From Rhopalosiphum padi (taxonomy: Eukaryota > Arthropoda > Insecta > Hemiptera > Aphididae): 64,000 nt of DNA. The stretch lies in contig NC_083597.1 in assembly GCF_020882245.1 (NCBI RefSeq), forward strand, positions 75,680,152 to 75,744,151, read 5' to 3'. Position 1 is the first letter of the stretch; each line of letters begins with the position of its first letter. Below are positions 26,843 to 40,400 of the stretch, one piece after another. A program made the position numbers and the translations under genes. The notes beneath the pieces were generated by a model. The model did no database searches, was not told the origin of the DNA, and saw nothing but the letters and a program-made list of their open reading frames with translations.

Positions 26843-29427
26843 ATGACATTGTATATTATAATTAAAATATTTAAAATACATTATTTTAGAAATTATTTGT
26901 ATTTTGTATTATTTTTAATAAACTATCCATATATTTTAATTTATTTATTTTTACCTAATGTAAATTATTAAATAAATACAACTGCATGTATTTAGCCATT
27001 TAGGTATGATTTTATTCGTTAGTTGTGATGAATAATCAAAAACAACTTTATACAACATATTGTTTGAATACGAGTATAGCATTAATATTCTATTATTATA
27101 TTAGTTGTATTATTATCATTATCATTAATACTCTAATAAAATAAACTTGCAACATAGAATTAAAATTTTTACTATGTACCAGAAAAAAAAATCGTTTAAG
27201 CTATTGGATATTAACTAGATAGAAATAGATTAGGTTATTAATATTGAAATATTATATTAGTTTTAATTAGGTATTCGTAGAAAATTACCAATATAAACAG
27301 TCAAATATATATTCAAATAATAGCCATAAATAAATAACAGAATATTCAATATATTATAATTTATGCAAAATAAAAACTAATCATATCATAATAATTAACT
27401 ATTATATTATAGAATTACTTAGACATTAGAATAATGATCAAAATAAACACCTAAATAACATTGCGATCTACGAAATATACAAGCATATAGTTCTAACTTA
27501 TATGAACTCTATATAGTTGAAAAAGCAGTATTATATAAGTTTTGCGTAATACTAAAATAAATATATGTAGTCATAATATAAAGTTGAAAGAAGTTTTTAC
27601 TTTATAAAATGATTAATATACATTTTTTAAAGGATGCATTTGAAACATAATTTAAGTGTATTCCATTATGTACTGTAACAGTAGAATAGGTAAAATATGT
27701 TACTCTAGTTAAAAAAAAAACTATAATTTAATATATTTTAGTGCTCTTCTTTAAAACAATTGATTATATCTTTTATTTTACTAATATAATATTTTTATAA
27801 GAAGAATTTGACAAAGATTTCTGGCTTACTCTGCCTTGAATATGCTTTAATTTTAAACATGTAGCTAGTAATATTCTAGTACTTCCATGCACAGCGCACA
27901 CCACTGCTAAACAAAATATGTAGGTATACTACCTATTATAATAATCTGTATAATACGCAGTGTGTTATTAAGTATGCAAATGGACTTTATAACTATGAAA
28001 CATTGACATGATGGCTTGGTTGAGATTTAGATCAAACATACGACTATTCTGATAGTAAGCCGACATTTATCCTTAGCCTTCTGTCATTCTTCACTCAAAT
28101 TGTAATAAAAAAAATAAAAGCAAGTAGTTTTTAAATAAAAAAAATAACCATAGGCCTTACAAAAATAATAACTTTATTTATGAAAAATTATGAGAATGAG
28201 GATTTAATAAAAATAAATAAATATATGTATTAGGATTATTATTTTATTTTTAATTCGATTAAATTGTTGACACGCACAGTGAATTTTAAGCAGAAATAGT
28301 TCACTAAATTCAAAATTATTAATATATTCATTTATTGTACTCTACGTCAACCCATCCAAAAACATAGTTATAATTATAGCCAGTGGCTAAAATGTCAACA
28401 TTTTATAGTAATTGTCTAGTATTAAAAAATATAAACATTTCAAACACAAACGTTAAAGAACTATTAACAATCATTTTTTTAACAGTTTCTAAAAGAATTA
28501 TCCCCGTTTATTAATACTCCAAAAAGAAACAACCGGTATTCAATACGATAAGTGGTGTGTAAATTATTAAACCAGATTTTCAAATGTAACTCAACTCTTT
28601 GTCAAAAAAATAAACTTATATTAAACATACATAATATATATTTCGTACCTACCCATGTATTTTAATTTAGGCATAATATCTAGTTTTCATAAAACAATAT
28701 TAATATTATTTTTTATCAAATTAAATCTACCAAATTATTTAAAACAGTTTTAGTTTATTTATATTATGTTTAATGTTTATTGCATATTTCCATACGTGAA
28801 GATTCGCTTTCTCTCTCACAGAAAATGGTGGTGGGTGCACCGGCTTCTTAATAAATCACACAAACACACGCACACTAATAAAACTTCTGCTTTCTAGTTC
28901 CAACATTCTATAATACTTAACCTAAATTCCTTACATGTTCTACAACAACTAAATTCCTTATACAATTTTATTTCCTCGAATCTTCATTTTTTTTACCATC
29001 ATATTATATTTATGCATATAGTAAATAGTAGTATTTATTATTATTTATTTTGTATAACATCTCGAAGTAGAATGTTTTTTAGTTTACCTTTATGACAAAC
29101 CATGTATGGATAGAATTCCGCAGACTAGGAATTTGTCGGAAAGTCGGTATTAAAGGCGATTAAATTTATATATATTTAAGAAAAAATACCTAATAATAGT
29201 AATAACTAATAACACATACAAAGAAAATGAAAAACAACAATGACGCGTAGACACAGTTGATATTGAATGGAATAAGAGAGAAAAACTTATGGGCCATTAA
29301 AAGAATTGCATCGCATTCCTATTTTGGTGGTCCACAGTAGAGTTTGGGTACATGAAAACGTAATTTACCATATGTGGCTACTAGTTGCACATTAGTAATC
29401 GCAATGCTGTTAAGTAACAAGTCACTT

Positions 29428-29494
29428 ATGTGTGTGAATGTGTAAGTGAGTGTGTATGTGTGTGAACGCGCGCACACGAGTGTGCGTGTGTGTA
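29428..29494. repeat. Alternating GT/GC purine-pyrimidine tract
   Basis: An imperfect TG-rich tract with a central ACGCGCGCACAC block. Alternating purine-pyrimidine DNA of this kind can adopt Z-form, which is an inference only. Confidence 0.8.
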
Positions 29495-32330
29495 AACTGG
29501 TTATTTACTTAAAACATGTCAAGATTTTTTGAGTTCAATGGTCGTGAACACACGTACACTCAATGGAAAATGCCCGGTCGATAGCAAATTAATGGGTGAA
29601 TATATTATGGGAGAGTAATTAATGCGCAACGGGTAAAGATTGGATTTTTATTATGTGTCGCGAGACGGACAGAGTTAAAAATTACGGCTACTGGATTGCA
29701 ATAAACTAGTTAACTATATATATATATATACATACATACACGGTAGATAATGTAAGAAACATGTGAATGAACGTGAGTTTCCTATTTTCAAAGGAATACC
29801 CGATTGCCGTATAGTTACAGTCACGACTTCAAGTAGAGCAATTATTGCTTTTTACTTTTTTAGTGATATTTATATGATATTAATATATTATAAATTGTAC
29901 GAAATATTCACACAATATTATAATATTAATATTTTAAGACGTATAATAGTAGAGTCTAGATGAATTAAAAAACAAATAATATCTATAAAATTGAGAATAA
30001 TAAAACTGAAATTACAGTTGTATAATTCACCATTACTGGGTATATGATGTACTATAAGTAATAAATATATACAAAAATATTATATAGTTTATACTATACA
30101 TAATTATTGTAACACAACATGGTTGGCTGAACCTTTGTGACTAATACGGAAAACATGTGCGAGACTAATCCAAGATCCCTTCTTCTAAAGAATTTTTTTT
30201 CCGTTCTCTTATTCCCGAGTAATAGTAGGTACCCGGTACCTGCAGGTATCACATATTTCTTCACCGTTTCAAATAAATTGACTTAGCTACGCTATTTTCA
30301 ATTGTTCTCTTCAATTACGAAGTTCTATACTCGAAGCTTCATCTTATTGTTAACCATGAACTATGAAGTTAAGAAAAACAATTATTAACAATGATTGTTA
30401 CAACTTAGACCGGATGTTGCCAGGTTGGCATAACGATTAAAATATTTAGTAAATACCTATGTATGCATATTACATAGTAATATACTTAGTATACTTAATT
30501 ATTGATCATATACATAATTATGATATATGTATAGGTTGTACTTAAAATAAAATCTAATAAATGAATATGTGTATTATGTATAGTGATTATTAAAACTACC
30601 TAAATATATTAAATTATAATTTAATATATTTTTTATTAGAACTATATTATTTGCTGAGTATCAAATACGAGGTATTCACTGTATTCAGGTTAAAGTTTAT
30701 ACTATAGTATATATGTATTATACATTTAATAATATTAATATTAATTCATCTATTTTAAACATATTAAAAAATGTTTACGTTTTGTATACCTACTTAAGAT
30801 CGTCCAATGTCGTAAATTCCGTGGGAAATACGAGTAAAAGAACGAAAGAAATATTTGTGTTTTTGCACAACGTAGGTATTATTTGACATATTCGAAATCA
30901 TACAGTTCTTTCGAGTGGGGTTCTTAGTGAATCGAATGAATTCTAGCTGACAAGTTTCTTTATGTTGTACTATACAATGTACGACAAGAACAGAATGCAT
31001 TCGTCATTTCATTCATATGGTTGTTTTTTTATGTTACTGGAACCAACTTAACATATTTCCGATGTTACCAAAAGAAAAAAGAAACACGCCATACAACTTG
31101 GGAGGTTTTACATATTATATTTTATCGTTATTTAATGTGTGAAAAAAATGTAATTATGTTAGGCCAAAAGTAAATTTATTAACTTTTCAATAATTTTGTA
31201 TACAATAAGTACATATATATATGTATATATATACTGTACAATTTATTTAATAGTTAAGACATATATAAGTTTCATCGTTGAATATTTAATTTTATAAAAA
31301 ACTATGTTTGATATGGAAAGTTAAAAATGTCATGATTGATCACTAAAATACATAAAAATGTTTGACATTTATTCGTAAATTTTGGCGAAAATAAATAAGG
31401 TATCGCCTACACAATACAAATAACAATGGTTCTTTTATATTTCTCAAACTCCTCCTTTCCTTCAAGCGATTTGCTCTTCTCATTAACTCATTGGAATACC
31501 TAAGACCACCCAAACTACAAATCACAGTGTGTCAAGATAACATCTACCTACGTATGTAAGTTTAACGTACGCCAAATTAATCGGAGCAGTATAATAAATT
31601 AATAATAACATAAAGTCGTAAAATAGTAAAAAATAAAGTTTTAACACAATGTAAAACACCCGAAGGGAATGCGTTCACAATGTAATAGCAACATGTTCTT
31701 TCTTATTTTTTTTATTTTGTTTGTCGTTATTATTTAAAGTGTTGCTCGTGCAGAGATTCAAAAGATAGTGCGGTCATCCTACGCAGAACTACAGGAGCGA
31801 TCGGTATCGTGTAGTGAGTCGAACTCTATGGTTGTAAAAATTTCCGTTCTCATACATATAGTTTTCAGATTATAAGCGGTTGAACGTATATTCCACCGAT
31901 GCGTAAAACTTGCATAGATCAACAGTCTCTGGCACGCTATTACGGACTACGGTACACTAACTTCTATATATTTATAGGATGAGTTAGCCAAGTCCCGATC
32001 ATGGCAATGCACGGTATCATACAAATTCATCAATAAGCATTTGTTTTCGACTTGTCAGAACTCAGAAGCAAGATGATCTAAATTGTGATAACTGTAAAAC
32101 GTTTTGTGTTTTAACATGAATACGAATAAATGACGGCCAACTTTATACATTAGTTATTAGTAATTGGTTATTACTTAACCTTTGAATATTAAAATACATA
32201 TATGTATATGTTATACAAGTATACAGGCACGTAGACAAAAAAAAAATTCGGGGGATTTACAAAATTTAGCAATACAAATTGTGCCGCAACATAATAAAAC
32301 AATTTTTTCCTCGTTAATCGAAAATATTTA

Positions 32331-32342
32331 GGGGGGGGGGGG
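32331..32342. repeat. G homopolymer tract
   Basis: A run of about 12 G that follows an ACGTAGAC...TTCGGGGG segment (32226-32262). It looks like a truncated piece of the same GGCGTA/poly-G class of elements seen at 2.1, 42.8 and 58.8 kb. Confidence 0.5.
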
Positions 32343-33815
32343 TGGAAATATTATTATGTTATAATAGTACTATTATAATATAATAATTATAATTAATGAA
32401 GTATAGAGTTATCATTGCAAGCAATCAATATCATAAGTTCCCAATAGATAAAAGGATGACATAATATGTATACATACAATAAACATAAATGTTTAATTGC
32501 ACTTATTGATTTATCAAAGCAAAAATAATAAATATATTGTCGCTAACACCAAAATAAATTTAGCCAATAATTATGAATTACATATTAGATAAATTAGTAT
32601 AGGTAGTTAATTCATTTTAAAATATAATTATTCTATATACAATACACTGGTTACTGTGTTTTTGCAGTGATGGCTTATACAGAAGATTTAGTATGCCACA
32701 TGCATGGTCAAGTTTGCATTTACGGAATAGTGTTGTTCCGGATACATCTAACAACGGTGAAACAGACCTGGATAATAGAATAAGAAATAAGAAATAGGTA
32801 CAAAGACATTGCAACGAGATGGAGTGACGTTTGGCGATAAATCGATCAAAAGCCAAAGACACGACATTCACTGTAACCTCACCAGGTCTCATCTGCATTC
32901 AGTTATATTACTTGAGTCTCGAGCATCCGGTTTTTACGCCCATGCGTAGTTACAGGTAAATAATTGTGAAGGTGATCGTAATATTGATTATAATTTACTA
33001 TATAAATATATAATATTAAATGATTACCTGATTGGCGCTAGACATCTGGGTAATCAATCACACATCCGTACAATTCCAATTGTCCATTGCAATATATTAT
33101 ATTATTGTAGGAATTTATTGTAATCTAAAAATAAAAAAAAACAAGTGTAAAAATTAATTACTAAACAGGATTTACAATTGAATTTGAAGTACTCGTACTT
33201 GTTACGGTATAATTTATAGCCAATAAAATGTACTCGATTGTCCTACGCAATATATACATAAATACACGGAAATTGCCATATTACTTATTAATATTTTTCA
33301 AATATTATCCTTTACATAGTATAATACTTTTAGTATTATTCATTTATAATATTATTTAAATCTGCTTAAAAACAACTAAAATTACAATGGAACAATATTG
33401 TAAAAGTATAAGATAACTACTTTAAAATTCATCGTTATATAAAAAATAAAAATTGTTTTTGTTAATATTTTATAGTTATCATACAATCTAAAATTATAAT
33501 AAGTGTAAGATATGTGTATTATATTGACATATTGTTTACGTGGAAATTAAATTTGTACTTTTTTTTATATTCTTAAATGTTTATAAATTATAAATTACCA
33601 TTATTCAGACTGTAACAGACCATTACCTATAATCTATATTAACATTACTATAAAGAAACACCGCATTATTATAACACGGACAGCAGACGCGCCTGGATAT
33701 TTGCATATCTTATGGCCCAGCGTCCATAGTATTAATTTATCACAACAACCTGTACTTGACTAATAATTAGACCTTTAGGATTCGAGATATTTATCAGTAC
33801 ATTTTTTTCTCTCGC

Positions 33816-33856
33816 ATACACACGCATACGCACGCGCACACACAAACACACACACC
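33816..33856. repeat. (CA/CG)n microsatellite
   Basis: An imperfect run of ACACGCATACGCACGCGCAC type, alternating purine and pyrimidine. Confidence 0.85.
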
Positions 33857-34262
33857 ATTATCTTGTAAATCCAGGGGCCGCACGACGAGTATAATAAATC
33901 ATAATTATAATTCGTACGCCATATCATTATTCAATTATACAAAATACGGTTGACAAGAAGAATAATGTTTGTAACTATCAGGAACAGAAAATTCTTTTTT
34001 TCAGTGTTAAGATTATAGTACTACTGTAATCTGTAGTAAGTACCTATATGATATCTATATTATTTAGTATTGTTTCATAATTTTAATAGATCAATTTTTT
34101 TTTTTTGTTTAACAAAAGCTGAAAAATATAAAAATTCCAAAAATTATTCCGAAGAAGAAAGGATGTTTAAAGAATGAAGGTAGTGGGGGGGAATGGAGAT
34201 CAGGCGAAAATGTTGTTTGGGTGCAGTGGCATTCCATAGGTTAAAATGACGGGCTGCCCACG

Positions 34263-34350
34263 GGTGTGAGTATGTGTGTGTGTGTGTGTTTGTGCGCGCG
34301 CGCGAGTGAGTGCGCGCGCGTTGCGTGTGAGTACGTGCGTGCGCTTGTGA
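34263..34350. repeat. Compound TG/CG microsatellite
   Basis: A (TG)n run followed by CG-only blocks (GCGCGCGCGCG twice) and TGCG repeats, nearly 90 bp of alternating purine-pyrimidine sequence. Confidence 0.85.
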
Positions 34351-34510
34351 ATGTTGGAATGATGGATTATTTTATGCGCGTATGCACATACATATGAGCA
34401 TACAACAGCAGGCCTTCCCGCGATCCGATCTCGACACTAGGAGCTTCAGGCTATCAAAACATAAATACACGCTTAGGTTCTGATTTTTATTTCTACTTCT
34501 CTCACTTTGT

Positions 34511-34547
34511 ATTATTATTATTAATAATAATAATAATAATAATAATA
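34511..34547. repeat. (ATT)n/(AAT)n inverted microsatellite
   Basis: ATT units switch directly to AAT units, making the tract self-complementary. Confidence 0.85.
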
Positions 34548-35833
34548 TGGTTTTCATCTGGATTTTTTATTCGAATATAAAACCGGTGCAAATAAATTTA
34601 GGGGACGATACTCAAAAAAAAAAAACACGTCCGTAAATTTTATTTCTTACACGAATGAAGAACTAGTATTGAAAACATTAAAACCTTATGTAAGACTATG
34701 TATTGTCATTCTATAGGTATCTATTATTAATATATACAACATGGAAATCACAGAAAAAAATCATATTTATAGTCACATTTTAAAATCAGTTTCCGAATTA
34801 GCACAGCCACCATTATTTATTCGATGCTATTTAAATACGAATATATATATATATATGAAAATTAAGAAAATAATGCTTAAAAACAACGTTATTCCTTAGC
34901 AAAGATGTAGCATATATCATCTTATTTAAGCTTTATTAACTACATAGTACGATGTATTTTTACTATTCAAACTTTTCTATTTTATCTACTAAAACAAAAG
35001 ATTTAAATTACGAGTATACTATTGTATATCCTTTATCGGTAAGTGTCCAAACAAAGTATTATAATAAATATAATAGTTATGTTCATATGGCATACTACTG
35101 AAAATAAAATACAAAAATTTTATTTTGACTTAAGCCAGTTTTTTTTTTTTTTTGGCGGGGGTTAATTTTAAGTTGTTTTTAATAACTGTTTTTACAAAAT
35201 GGGTAGGTACTACATCAGATGAGTGTATTATTATAAAAATATTTAAAAGATCATAATTTACTTTTATACTACATGATTTCAATGTCGTTAATATGGGACT
35301 ACTCCTTACCCTTACCTTAAGCCATATCAAGCTAAAAAACTTCCATAGCCATTTAAACAAAATAAAAAGAGAAAAAACATATAAAGATATGTGGTAAGTG
35401 ATTCAATCGGTTTATCTCGACATTTTTTATTTAATTCATCATATTTTCAAATTTATAAATATATTTTATAAATTTAATCTTCATTAAGATTATTGTTCAG
35501 TTTCTCTAACATATGAATTTTAAAAAAAAAATCAGGTTGAAATGTTTACATATTATTTTTTTTCTATATAATATTTATACATTTTTAACTTAGGCGTAGT
35601 AATCCTTAATAACCAATAGTCATACGTAGCATATTAGTCCAGCACTTATATAGTATAAAACATAATACAACTAAAATATACTTATGTTGTTGATTGTAAA
35701 TTATGTGATTTGTATGTTGTTCATTGACAATTATTTTAATAAATCAAAACATAAATAAATGTAAAAATTATTAATATTTTTAGAATATATTATAAGCCTA
35801 CAAATAAAATTCCAAATTTGATATCATCTATAT

Positions 35834-36003
35834 CAGAGGTCGGCAACTGGCAGACCGCGGAAGGCAAAATTCTGGACCCTGTCAACACATTGTACTTACT
35901 GCATTATGTATAATAAAGATTTGAAAAAGATTTTTTCACTGGACCTCATTGATTTATTATTTTAATCTTTAGGACTCCAATAAAAATTACTCGCCGACCC
36001 CTA
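35834..36003. mobile_element. hAT-like MITE, 170 bp
   Basis: The left end CAGAGGTCGGCAACT and the inverted right end TAGGGGTCGGCGAG form short inverted repeats. The flanks ATCTATAT (35826-35833) and ATTTATAT (36004-36011) match at 7 of 8 bases, as for a hAT insertion. Confidence 0.7.
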
Positions 36004-37051
36004 ATTTATATTAATGTGTCTGTTTAAGCTATCCACAGCCAATTTGATCGCACTTATGGTTCTGAAATTTAGTAAATAGGTACTCCTATACCCAATGAAA
36101 ACCCACCTCAAAGCCAGTTTTCAAATTTTGCATCTTAAAGAGAGAGTTACACAAGGTTGTTGGCTCACGAAAAACGATAATTATTGTTGGTTTATACAAA
36201 CAAAGACTATAATTTTAATTATTACTTTTTATTTTTCAACACAAATGTTAAATATAATTAACTTGCAAAAAACTACCATCTTCTAATTTATATATTGTTT
36301 TTCCATTAATAATTAAATTTGTCGCCGGCAACGCAGCGTAAAATCAGTTAGTAGATAATGACGTAAAGCTATAAATTGTCAATATAATCACAAAATAGAT
36401 TAAATTTAATCTATTCTGTGATATAATATACATTTAAGCAATAATGATAATAAAAAACTTAAAAATTTTAATTTGAATAACGGGTTCATGAATTATTATA
36501 TTTTTTTAGTTTGAATGAAAAACTGGGAAAGTATAACTCTATTGTATAATAGGTTTCCAGTAAACCTCATCACAATTGAGTTAAACGAATATACGTAAGT
36601 CACTATGTAGTCGTAGTGGTGTAATAGATGTATTAAACTTAAATTCAGCGATAAATTACAACATTGGCCACTATTTTTTAAGAATATTATATATCATTTA
36701 TTTATTTTACTATAAGCATAACGATAGATTAAGTTAATTTTCACTAAAAAACCGAAGACATAATATAATTATTATAAGTTGTACGTTATAACACTTATAA
36801 CATTATCCAGAGGCGTATTTAAATATTTACCGCTTGTAGGACTGTGGAATATTGCCGCCCTTAATTATGATAAAATAAAATTTAATTAGGTATGATGTAT
36901 TCAAAACAAATTTTAATTATATTTTAAATTAAATAATTATTTTAAAAATATAACAATTAGAGTTGAAAAACATTCAAAAAAAAAAAGGGAATAATAAAAT
37001 GTTTGTATTCGTTCAAAATAATTTACATAATAAATTACTAATTAGCTAGAC

Positions 37052-37248
37052 CAGCGGTTCCCAAACTGTGCACCGCGGTGCCCTAGGGGCACCGCGAGCA
37101 CTTCCTAAGGGCACTGTGGTCTACGTAAAATTGGTTATCAATGAGTATTTTTTTTTTGTTCTGTCTTTCGTATTATTCACAGCAGGGCACCGTGGCTAAA
37201 TTGGGTCCAAAAAAAGGCACTGCGGAAAAAAAAGCTTGGGAAGCGCTG
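37052..37248. mobile_element. hAT MITE nested in the hAT remnant, perfect TSD
   Basis: The left end CAGCGGTTCCCAAACTG and the inverted right end CAGCGCTTCCCAAGCTT bound 197 bp. Both sides carry a perfect 8-bp duplication AGCTAGAC (37044-37051 and 37249-37256). Removing it restores a continuous host element just after the transposase stop codon. Confidence 0.88.
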
Positions 37249-37250
37249 AG

Positions 37251-37481
37251 CTAGACGATCGATTTACGTCGATATTTGGTTCTTGCAAATGTGTCAATTA
37301 AATCCTCGCAATTCAATTGGTTTAACATTTCATTCTCTATCTAGAATAATGCTAAACTTATCAACTTCTTATCAGTTTGAGTGGACCTTAAATAGTTTTT
37401 TACGCGTTTGAGGCATGTAAACGATCTCTCGGTAGTACAATTGGACACTGGTACACTAACAAAAATTCTTAATGCTGTGTC
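37251..37481 (-). pseudogene. hAT transposase C-terminal (dimerisation domain) remnant
   Basis: Translation of the minus strand gives 76 codons reading ALRIFVSVPVSNCTTERSFT then LKRVKNYLRSTQTDKKLISL. This is the hAT C-terminal dimerisation region of the ZMYM1-like group (TERSFS-LKRxKxYLRST). One in-frame TAG interrupts it at codon 47 (after ALF), and similarity resumes at IENEMLNQLN and continues to a terminal TAG. Everything upstream is missing, so it cannot be functional. Confidence 0.85.
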
Positions 37482-40400
37482 AATATAGAAAATTTTAAAA
37501 ATAATAAATTCGAATTCTATTTTAAAGCAATGCCATTGTTTTCAAAAATTTAAAATAATCGTATTATATCTGTTGTGGCTATTAGAGTATTTTATAATAA
37601 CAAAAAACGATAAAATAAGTCTTACCGAGTCAATATGCAATAGGTACCATCAATAACGAAAAAAAATCCCTTGAAAAATATTCCGCTGTAGGCACGTGCC
37701 TATAATAGTGCCTGCAGATAAATACGCCACTGATTATATCATAAGTTATAAATTTATAAGCCAAAAATACCGATGTATTTTACAAGGAACAGTGACCAGT
37801 ATAATTATGGGTTCGTGACATAGATGGTTTGGAATTAGTCTAAATGTTTTGAAAAAATATTTATTTATAAAAAACACTAATAAACGTAATAATAGTGAAA
37901 AGCTCAGTCTTTATGATTAATATACTTTGAATAACAATAAAATAACTAAATCCAAAATAAAATTGCTATTTTTTGTTTAAATATCCAATTTTTTTAATCA
38001 ACACTAATGAATTTAACTCCTTTTAAAAAAAAATCAGTCAAGTATTTTTGATATTATTTTTTATTATTATATTATTGATATAAGAAACATACAAAATATT
38101 ATTAACGGTTTATTAGATTTTCAAGCATTTCGAATAAAATAAAAATAATCATCTACAGAAAACAAAAAAAAAAAATAGAAAATTTAAAAAGTACAAAATA
38201 TACCAACATTTACCAATACATTCATCGCTCTATAGTCTATCAGGAATCTGAAATACAATTTTTTAATGCATAAAAATCAAATTTCAAATTTTAAAAGTTT
38301 TATATTTAACCTATAAAATATAAACAATTACAATATATTTTTAAATTCTTTTGTCTATTTTATCCTTGAACAAATGATCAAGAATTTTTCTTACGACAAA
38401 ATAACTGAAATACATTTACGAAACTTCACTATTTATTAATACATTTACTAAAGTAACTTCTGAGAAAAAACCAAAGATGGCAAGTTGTCCATTGTATGAT
38501 ACGGAAACATGTTTAATATATAAGTACAGAATACAGAATATAATATCATATGAAACTATTAGAAATTAGAACCATTATTTGTATTTTAAAACTAATAGGT
38601 TTACATTCCTCGCTTTGCTTAAATTTTATAGAATCTACCTCAAAGACTTTAACGAGGGTATACAATGAACTCCACTTTTGTCATGATAAGTCTAGGTCAA
38701 AATAACATTAAATCTCGTAGTGCCCTCCGCAAAACATAATGTACCTATTATACATTGTATTCTTAACATATTTACACATCCCATTTAAATAACTACCCTA
38801 AGTGCGTAAATAGAGAATGGTATCAAAGTGTCGAATAATCTTGGATTTTTTTTCAAATTTCCAAACAATTCATTATTAATAAAATAATATGTATTTACTA
38901 TTAGATAAATAAAATAAAAACCAGTTAGTACTGTTAATCAATTTTTCAAATAAAAGACACGGACGATAATAAATTTTAATTTAAGTTTTTAAATATAAAA
39001 TCCGTATTAAATAATTTTTTTAATGATAATCCCCGTGCAACTCGGTAAAAAATAAAAATGATTATTTAACTGTTTGAACTTTGAAGATTTAGCGTAAACT
39101 ACGGATTGCTGTATAGCAAAACAATCTATTTTAGATAGATATATTTTTGATTTTAATATTTTATTTAATAAATAATTTGTATATTTAAATATATTATATT
39201 AATTATTGGCATATTAAAATTAACATAATAAATATAAAGGGCTTTAACAGAAAATTACCGAAAATTGTTTCGATGGAGTTCAATTGTGCGCAGTGCCAGA
39301 ATAACAAAAGACATGATTTTGACTATTCTAAGGCGTATGATTGCGCGTGAAATTGGGTGCGGCGTGAATACATTTTTTATTAAACAAATATTAAGTTATA
39401 TCATAATTATTTTTAATATTTAAATACAGATACAAATACATGCATTAAAAAAATATCGTTAAATTTACGTAAATATAACACAAACTAAAAAAGTAAATAA
39501 TTCCAAAAAGTGGACAAATTCCATTCAATATGATATTAAAATTAAATTTTAAAGCCCCGATACCTATTTCCAACTATGGTCAAATACTTAAATATATTTT
39601 CTGATGTTTTATTTTTGCATACATTTTGTGTTGTTTACAAATAAATTCAATTTTCTTTAATATTTCCTTTGATTTTGACTTGATTATTCCTTTGGAAATT
39701 ACTTCTTATAGTGAAGTGAAGTTTGTCTGGTATCGGCAATAATAAGTAATAAATAATCTACTATAGTATCATACGGATTTACCATGAAGGCATGCACACA
39801 TTTTTTTTTAAATTTAGTTTTTAAACAAATAAGTCATAATTTGTTTCAAAATTAAAATACCATAAAAAAAAAACTTTTCGAATTACTCCACATAAAAATA
39901 ATCTTACCATTAAAACTTGAAATAACTAATTAGCTCTTTTATTAAAAATGATAGAGTAAAACACTTAAACAGGTTCTTTTTAACATAAAATTTGCAATGT
40001 ATATGTGAATGATATTATGTCCACTTCATTATAAAATATTTGGTGATTTTTTGTGATTTCAAAGATTTTGGTAAAAATTTGAATTCTAATAAAAAAAAGA
40101 ATGCTAATGTTTTTTTGATATTTTAAAATGGTAACAGGATCCATTTACAAAAAGACTTATAGTAGTTGTATTTAATTTTCAAGCTTACAAAAATTCTATA
40201 TACATCAATAAAAAAACTCATCATTGCCAAGATTTTAAATTCTATAAATAGATCAAAATGAACCTACAATTTAAAAAAAATCATATCATGTCTAAAAACT
40301 TCAAATCTTAATTAATTATTTTTTAAATAATAAAAATAAAATCAATTTTTTCAAAAACTGAAGTTGTATTGTAGCGTAAATGCTTTCATTGTATCGCTGT

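Larger units (their letters stand above)
36808..37732 (-). mobile_element. Degenerate hAT element with transposase remnant
   Basis: Terminal inverted repeats CAGAGGCGTATTTA (left) and CAGTGGCGTATTTA (complement of the right end, 37732) enclose 925 bp. Inside, on the minus strand, is the C-terminal part of a hAT transposase (37251-37481), and a younger MITE is nested at 37052-37248. The flanking 8-mers agree only partly, so the insertion is old. The size shows that most of the transposase gene is deleted. Confidence 0.75.

Noticed and set aside
32617..32898. 93-codon minus-strand frame in a GC-richer patch
   Set aside because: No family similarity, no splice context and no repeat structure were recognised; kept only as a GC-rich patch.
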